DNA of 64,000 nucleotides from Bacteroidota bacterium (lineage in GTDB: Bacteria > Bacteroidota > Bacteroidia > Chitinophagales > Saprospiraceae), in contig CAUJDW010000162.1 of NCBI GenBank assembly GCA_963169455.1, positions 20,357 to 84,356 of the forward strand, given 5' to 3'. Position numbers and translations under genes: made by a program. Within the stretch, counting starts at the first letter, position 1; each line of letters opens with the position of its first letter. The notes under the pieces were generated by a model that searched no databases, was not told the DNA's origin, and saw only the letters and a list, made by a program, of their open reading frames with translations. Of the stretch, positions 62,414 to 64,000 are shown piece after piece.

Positions 62414-63586
62414 TCAGAATCCGAATAAATTGGAAAGCTCATTTATTCCAATTGCATTAACATCTTCAGAGAGCGGGAATCCCGATTCAATCGGGCAAAT
62501 GACGAAATGTTTTTGCGTTTTCAGGTCTTCCCGGGCAATATGAGAACCTCTGGACAGTATGGGGGTGGAGGAGTATTTAATTTCCACCAGGATTTCGGGC
62601 TTACCCCCCCTTGTGATAACCAGGTCGGCTTCTGTTCCCTGATGGGTTCGATAGAAATACAGCTCTGCCCAGTCTGGCAAGATCGCAGCTATTTGCTCAA
62701 TAACATAAGTTTCCCAGGAAGCCCCCAACATAGGATGCCCTGCCAGTTCGAAAAGAGAAGGGATACCGAGTAGCTGATGAAGTATTCCTGTATCACGAAT
62801 ATAAATCTTGGGTGTTTTGACCAACCGCTTTTTCAGGTTAGCGAAAAAAGGCTGAAGCCTTCGAACCAGGTAGGCGGATTCAAAGAAATCCAGATATTTC
62901 CTGACCGTTGTGCCGTGAATACCGAGGGACCCGGAGAGGGCTTCCAGATTGAGCAGGTTGCCACTGAGGTGTGCAACCATTTGCCAAAGCCTTCCAGTGA
63001 GTATAGGGTCAGCATTCAAGCCTAGCAGCGGCAGGTCTCTTTCCAGATAGGTTTTAATGAAGTTTCGCCGCCACAACCCGGCTAATTCGTCATTTGGTGC
63101 GAGCAGAGATGGGGGAAACCCTCCCCTGAACCAATGTGTGCGGTGGCCCGTCAGAGTATGGATCTCATCCCAATAGAACGGCTTCAACTCATGGTAGGCG
63201 ATCCTGCCTGCCAGTGATTCCGAGGTGTCTCCTATTAAATCCGGAGAAGCGCTCCCAAGTAGGATAAAACGCCCAGGTTTTCGGTCACGGTCAATGATTC
63301 CTCTCAACTCAGGGAAGAGTTCCGGTGCTTTTTGTACTTCGTCGAGGATAACCGTTTGACCAGAGAGTGTATCCAGAAACAGGGAAGGATTATTCAATTT
63401 GGCGAGGTCGCCCGGGTTTTCCAAATCTAAATAAACGGACGGCTTGTCCAACTGGGATCGGATGGCTTTCACCAGAGAGGTCTTGCCGGCTTGCCGGGGC
63501 CCCACCACCGCTACCGCAGGAAAATAAGAAATCAGTTTTAAGATTTCGGCTTCGGCTATTCGGGGAATGTAATTATTATTAACCAT
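62414..63586 (-). CDS. DUF4143-containing AAA ATPase, second copy
   Basis: 390 residues. Walker A GPRQAGKTSLVKAI and Walker B TVILDEVQKAPELFP with FILLGSASPDLIG in the AAA part. The C-terminal region has IRDTGILHQLLG, ASWETYVIEQIAA and GTEADLVITRGGKPEILVEIK, the nuclease-like metal motif. It resembles the gene at 54162 in order but differs clearly in sequence, so it is a paralogue or an independent arrival. Convergent with the NupG-type gene. ATG 63586 is the start. Confidence 0.88.
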   Translation of the reverse strand: MVNNNYIPRIAEAEILKLISYFPAVAVVGPRQAGKTSLVKAIRSQLDKPSVYLDLENPGDLAKLNNPSLFLDTLSGQTVILDEVQKAPELFPELRGIIDRDRKPGRFILLGSASPDLIGDTSESLAGRIAYHELKPFYWDEIHTLTGHRTHWFRGGFPPSLLAPNDELAGLWRRNFIKTYLERDLPLLGLNADPILTGRLWQMVAHLSGNLLNLEALSGSLGIHGTTVRKYLDFFESAYLVRRLQPFFANLKKRLVKTPKIYIRDTGILHQLLGIPSLFELAGHPMLGASWETYVIEQIAAILPDWAELYFYRTHQGTEADLVITRGGKPEILVEIKYSSTPILSRGSHIAREDLKTQKHFVICPIESGFPLSEDVNAIGINELSNLFGF

Positions 63587-63596
63587 GAAATATCGT

Positions 63597-63835
63597 AACT
63601 ATTTAGGACTCCTTAGCGGCATTATCTGCGTCGTGGGCCACAGGCCCAGGGCGATCGCACTTAAAGCCGGATCATGAACGGCGGGCGCATCCTGGCTAGT
63701 CGTCTGACGGCTTTGAGCCGTCTGACGACTTAACCCGGCTTCCCAGCAGGATGCGCATACCTGTGTTTGATGCAAAAAAAGTTAAACGCAATTGCCCCGG
63801 CCACAGGCTCGCGTTCCAACCTAAACAGTTACTTA
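63597..63835. repeat. interrupted copy of the GC-rich inverted-repeat element
   Basis: AACTATTTAGGACTCCTTAG (63597 on) and the GTGGGCCACAGGCCCAGG segment match one end of the elements at 1409 and 6721. CCACAGGCTCGCGTTCCAAC (63801-63820) and TAAACAGTTA match the other. The interior holds an unrelated hairpin (63685-63756), as though a second sequence were inserted. It lies upstream of the DUF4143 gene start. Confidence 0.6.
63685..63756. repeat. nested inverted repeat inside the element copy
   Basis: Outer arms GCGCATCCTG (63685-63694) and CAGGATGCGC (63747-63756) are perfect. Inner arms AGTCGTCTGACGGC (63698-63711) and GCCGTCTGACGACT (63717-63730) pair with one mismatch across a five-base loop. 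It could form a forked hairpin. Confidence 0.8.
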
Positions 63836-63889
63836 TTTATTAATAAAGCCTCCAGTTGACAAACATGAGTCATCCCGAATTATGGAAAT

Positions 63890-64000
63890 GACCTCGGAGA
63901 GGTCAACCGTTTGTAGATGAATAATTTAAAGCGTGAGACGGCCTCGGAGAGGTCGAACCTTAAATGCTTCATTGCCGGAATCTTGCCCTTGTGCGACCTC
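63890..64000. repeat. start of a GACCTC-GGA-GAGGTC short-palindrome series
   Basis: GACCTCGGAGAGGTC (63890-63904), GGCCTCGGAGAGGTC (63940-63954) and GACCTC at 63995-64000 repeat with 50- and 55-base spacing. Each full unit is a small hairpin. The window ends inside the third, so the extent and nature of the series are unknown. With the preceding element this covers the 414-bp end gap; no gene is visible. Confidence 0.75.

Overview
The window looks like a chromosomal segment of a Bacteroidota bacterium, most likely of the Saprospiria (Saprospiraceae or relatives). This rests on several signs: two type IX secretion C-terminal signals (a gliding-motility-type domain and a Por-type sorting tail), the -33 TTG / -7 TAnnTTTG promoter architecture in front of several genes, a Y_Y_Y/propeller hybrid sensor with a LytTR partner, a TonB-type outer-membrane receptor, the futalosine menaquinone gene mqnC, and abundant DUF4143 ATPases. 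The genus is inference. The DNA is GC-rich, with AT-rich islands around 19.7-20.06 kb and the DUF4143 gene at 54-55 kb.

Layout. 0-3.2 kb: a 5'-truncated MFS transporter, a DUF364-type protein and a secreted gliding-motility-tail protein. 3.2-7.7 kb: an L-fucose oxidation locus (mutarotase, FucP permease, SDR dehydrogenase, divergent fuconolactonase) with a group III truncated haemoglobin. 7.7-18.4 kb: cell-wall and housekeeping genes (YbhB, a GH3-beta-lactamase fusion, a TMTC-like TPR membrane protein, TesB, a 5'-nucleotidase lipoprotein, DinB, CbpA-type DnaJ). 18.5-19.7 kb: a decayed nuclease/methyltransferase locus. 20-24 kb: an iron operon with two DtxR-FeoA-type proteins and a split FeoB. 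24-32 kb: PNP, MqnC, then rimP-nusA-infB with structured leaders. 32-35.3 kb: a small ECF sigma regulon. 35.4-53.7 kb: sugar hydrolase, PLP decarboxylase, PIG-L deacetylase, adenylate cyclase, two-component system, MddA, TonB receptor, a secreted T9SS protein and an FMN/flavin oxidoreductase. 54-64 kb: DUF4143 ATPases, a fructan pair (fructokinase plus GH32), a NagD-type phosphatase, a ParE-type toxin-antitoxin, a Gfo/Idh/MocA oxidoreductase and a NupG-type transporter.

The most striking non-coding content is repeat DNA at gene junctions. It includes a seven-unit, 60-bp-period hairpin array between the oxidoreductase and NupG genes with one isolated copy 28 kb away; a 16-bp tandem array after the TPR gene; a dispersed element whose 16-bp core occurs in four copies at one site and one at another; and a GC-rich inverted-repeat element in several copies.

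The best candidates for undescribed biology are (1) an ECF sigma/membrane-protein operon whose DUF2202 lipoprotein gene and divergent EF-hand gene share a GTGAAA-N17-CGTAGTAAGGG promoter, (2) the 60-bp hairpin array with alternative intra- and inter-unit pairing, (3) a 21-bp-stem palindrome touching the start codon of a DUF4143 ATPase gene, (4) the rimP leader, in which a 14-codon reading frame is superimposed on a terminator-like hairpin, and (5) the DtxR-FeoA / split-FeoB operon with a palindrome just downstream of its promoter. All assignments are from reading sequence only; no database search was run.
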